A stretch of DNA of 64,000 nt, taken from the NCBI GenBank assembly GCA_030817875.1, contig JAUSZU010000001.1:372001-436000 (forward strand), written 5' to 3'. The stretch comes from Flavobacterium sp. W4I14 (GTDB lineage: Bacteria > Bacteroidota > Bacteroidia > Sphingobacteriales > Sphingobacteriaceae). A program made the position numbers and the translations under genes. The first letter of the stretch is position 1. The number at the start of each line of letters is the position of its first letter. The notes below the pieces were generated by a model, which had not been told where the DNA came from, did no database searches, and saw nothing but the letters and a program-made list of their open reading frames with translations. Positions 62,950 to 64,000 of this stretch are shown piece by piece.

Positions 62950-63810
62950 CTACCCAAATATCTTTCCTGATAAAGCCATTGCCTCATTCCACTTATCCAT
63001 ATCAAGGTTGAGATTTTCTCCCTTGGCAGTCAAAAATGCAATTACATCTTCGGTAGCAATGTTGCCTGTGAGGTCATCAGCAGCCATTGGGCAACCCCCA
63101 AAACCTTTTAAAGCAGAATCTATACGTTTTACACCCGAACGATAAGCAGCTTCTATTTTTTCAAACCGCTCGGCAGGGGTTGAATGTAGATGGATGCCAA
63201 TTTCAGTAGTGTTAAACCTCGAAATCAGTTTTGGTAATATGCTTTCTATCTTTTCTGGAGTCGAAATACCTACAGTATCAGCTAACGATAAAATCGCTAC
63301 ACCTTTACCTACCAGTACATCAGCCCATTTTTCTACAATTTCATAATTCCATTCGTCGCCATAGGGATTCCCAAAACCCATCGACAAGTAAACAACCACT
63401 TTCTTATTGTTTTTAGCGCAAAGTGAAAGCATTTCTTCCACTGTGTTTAGTGATTGTGCTATGCTTGAATTGGTGTTGCGCTGTTGGAACGTTTCTGAGA
63501 TCGAAAAAGGGAAACCAAGGTAATCGACTGCTTCATGCTTTACAGCGTTCTCTACACCTTTTAAATTGGCTATAATAGCCAAGAGTTTGGTTTCCGTGTT
63601 GCTCAAATCCAGTTGTGCTAAAACTTCGGCTGTATCGGCCATTTGTGGAATGGCTTTGGGCGAAACAAAACTTCCAAAATCGATTGTATTGAAACCTACC
63701 TGAAGCAAAAGATTCAAATATTCAACCTTAAGTTCAGTTGGAACAAAATCGTGTAGTCCCTGCATGGCATCGCGTGGGCATTCTACTAATTTGAAGTTGT
63801 TTTGGCTCAT
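62950..63810 (-). CDS. Hydroxymethylglutaryl-CoA lyase-like enzyme
   Basis: 286 residues of the DRE-TIM/HMGL family: KLVECPRDAMQGLHDFVP (metal/substrate start; the usual R-D-G-x-Q pattern reads R-D-A-M-Q), STVGIS-like SLADTVGIST, the metal-binding IGIHLHSTPAE and the cysteine loop KGFGGCPMAADDLTGN. It probably cleaves HMG-CoA to acetoacetate and acetyl-CoA in leucine degradation. It is a single leftward gene; its upstream region carries a heptamer array. Confidence 0.9.
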   Translation of the reverse strand: MSQNNFKLVECPRDAMQGLHDFVPTELKVEYLNLLLQVGFNTIDFGSFVSPKAIPQMADTAEVLAQLDLSNTETKLLAIIANLKGVENAVKHEAVDYLGFPFSISETFQQRNTNSSIAQSLNTVEEMLSLCAKNNKKVVVYLSMGFGNPYGDEWNYEIVEKWADVLVGKGVAILSLADTVGISTPEKIESILPKLISRFNTTEIGIHLHSTPAERFEKIEAAYRSGVKRIDSALKGFGGCPMAADDLTGNIATEDVIAFLTAKGENLNLDMDKWNEAMALSGKIFG

Positions 63811-63894
63811 ATTATTGGTTTAACCGCAAAATGCGCAAAGTTTTTCGCAAAAAAAGAAGAAAAAGGAAACAATTTTTTATCATCAAAGTTGCCT

Positions 63895-63949
63895 TAAAGA
63901 CTAAAGACTAAAGACTAAAGACTAAAGACTAAAGACTAAAGACTAAGAC
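63895..63949. repeat. Heptanucleotide tandem array (TAAAGAC, 7 copies)
   Basis: Seven perfect TAAAGAC units (63895-63943) and a final unit one base short (63944-63949). The array lies 84 nt upstream of the HMG-CoA lyase start and begins at the stop codon of the next leftward gene. Confidence 0.95.
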
Positions 63950-64000
63950 ACCTTAGCTTCTTCTTTTACGGCTGGTATCTCATCTCTATAATCCACACTC
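63943..64000 (-). CDS. C-terminal end of a leftward gene, partial
   Basis: The last 18 residues (VDYRDEIPAVKEEAKVS and the residue before) of a frame that enters from the right edge and stops with TAG at 63945-63943. The even codon composition suggests a real gene end. Too little is visible to name it. Confidence 0.4.
   Translation of the reverse strand, partial: SVDYRDEIPAVKEEAKVS

Noticed and set aside
63895..63949. Short tandem repeats as a CRISPR array
   Set aside because: Units are 7 bp with no spacers, and no cas gene is in the window.

Overview
The window reads as a stretch of a Bacteroidota chromosome, most likely family Sphingobacteriaceae and Pedobacter-like. The evidence is AT-rich DNA, promoters of the TAnnTTTG type used by this phylum, Bacteroidota gene sets (nusB with a long N-terminal extension, DUF1573, YajC, YbbR, coaE; PUR-alpha-like DUF3276; DUF5522; ligase-associated exonuclease), and many short palindromic intergenic repeats. 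The genus is inferred; no marker gene was compared.

Left part (1-26.7 kb): an envelope polysaccharide island that encloses a hybrid NRPS/PKS locus. A rightward group holds a polymerase-like C-terminus, a tiny membrane peptide, three glycosyltransferases (GT2, GT4, GT14) and an O-acyltransferase. Facing it are leftward units: two GT2 enzymes, a Wzx-type flippase and a CgeB-like transferase; UDP-glucose 6-dehydrogenase; a five-enzyme-step NRPS/PKS operon (A-T-KS-AT-T-aminotransferase, then C-A-T-TE, an Sfp-type phosphopantetheinyl transferase and a JmjC/cupin-8 oxygenase); and two further GT2 genes. A rightward LytR-CpsA-Psr (LCP) gene closes the island. Six transcription units share one promoter layout: a core AAARGGCTATW-like box exactly 21 nt upstream of a TAnnTTTG-like -7 element. 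This ties polysaccharide and peptide synthesis into one apparent regulon.

Junction (26.7-30.3 kb): decayed DNA. It has a cold-shock-like gene that may be frameshifted, a Crp/Fnr regulator with an in-frame stop, a serine recombinase that lost its catalytic serine and carries two frameshifts, a small companion gene, and a tRNA-Arg(CCG) with its terminator.

Right part (30.3-64 kb): mostly housekeeping genes (mgtE, ychF, an ABC exporter, leucine dehydrogenase, nusB, yajC, coaE, glmM, a cysteine desulfurase, cydAB, accD, fructose-bisphosphate aldolase, HMG-CoA lyase) with small unknown genes and dense repeats. nusB and the ABC exporter each carry a +1 homopolymer frameshift, which may be genuine or a sequence error. 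Points of novelty are two colinear 67-residue paralogous peptides with a G-x-x-H-E-x-G-x-x-P-G tail (51.1-51.9 kb), and a 0.56-kb unit in which a GIY-YIG nuclease gene sits between two direct copies of a ~100-nt palindromic repeat (62.4-62.9 kb).
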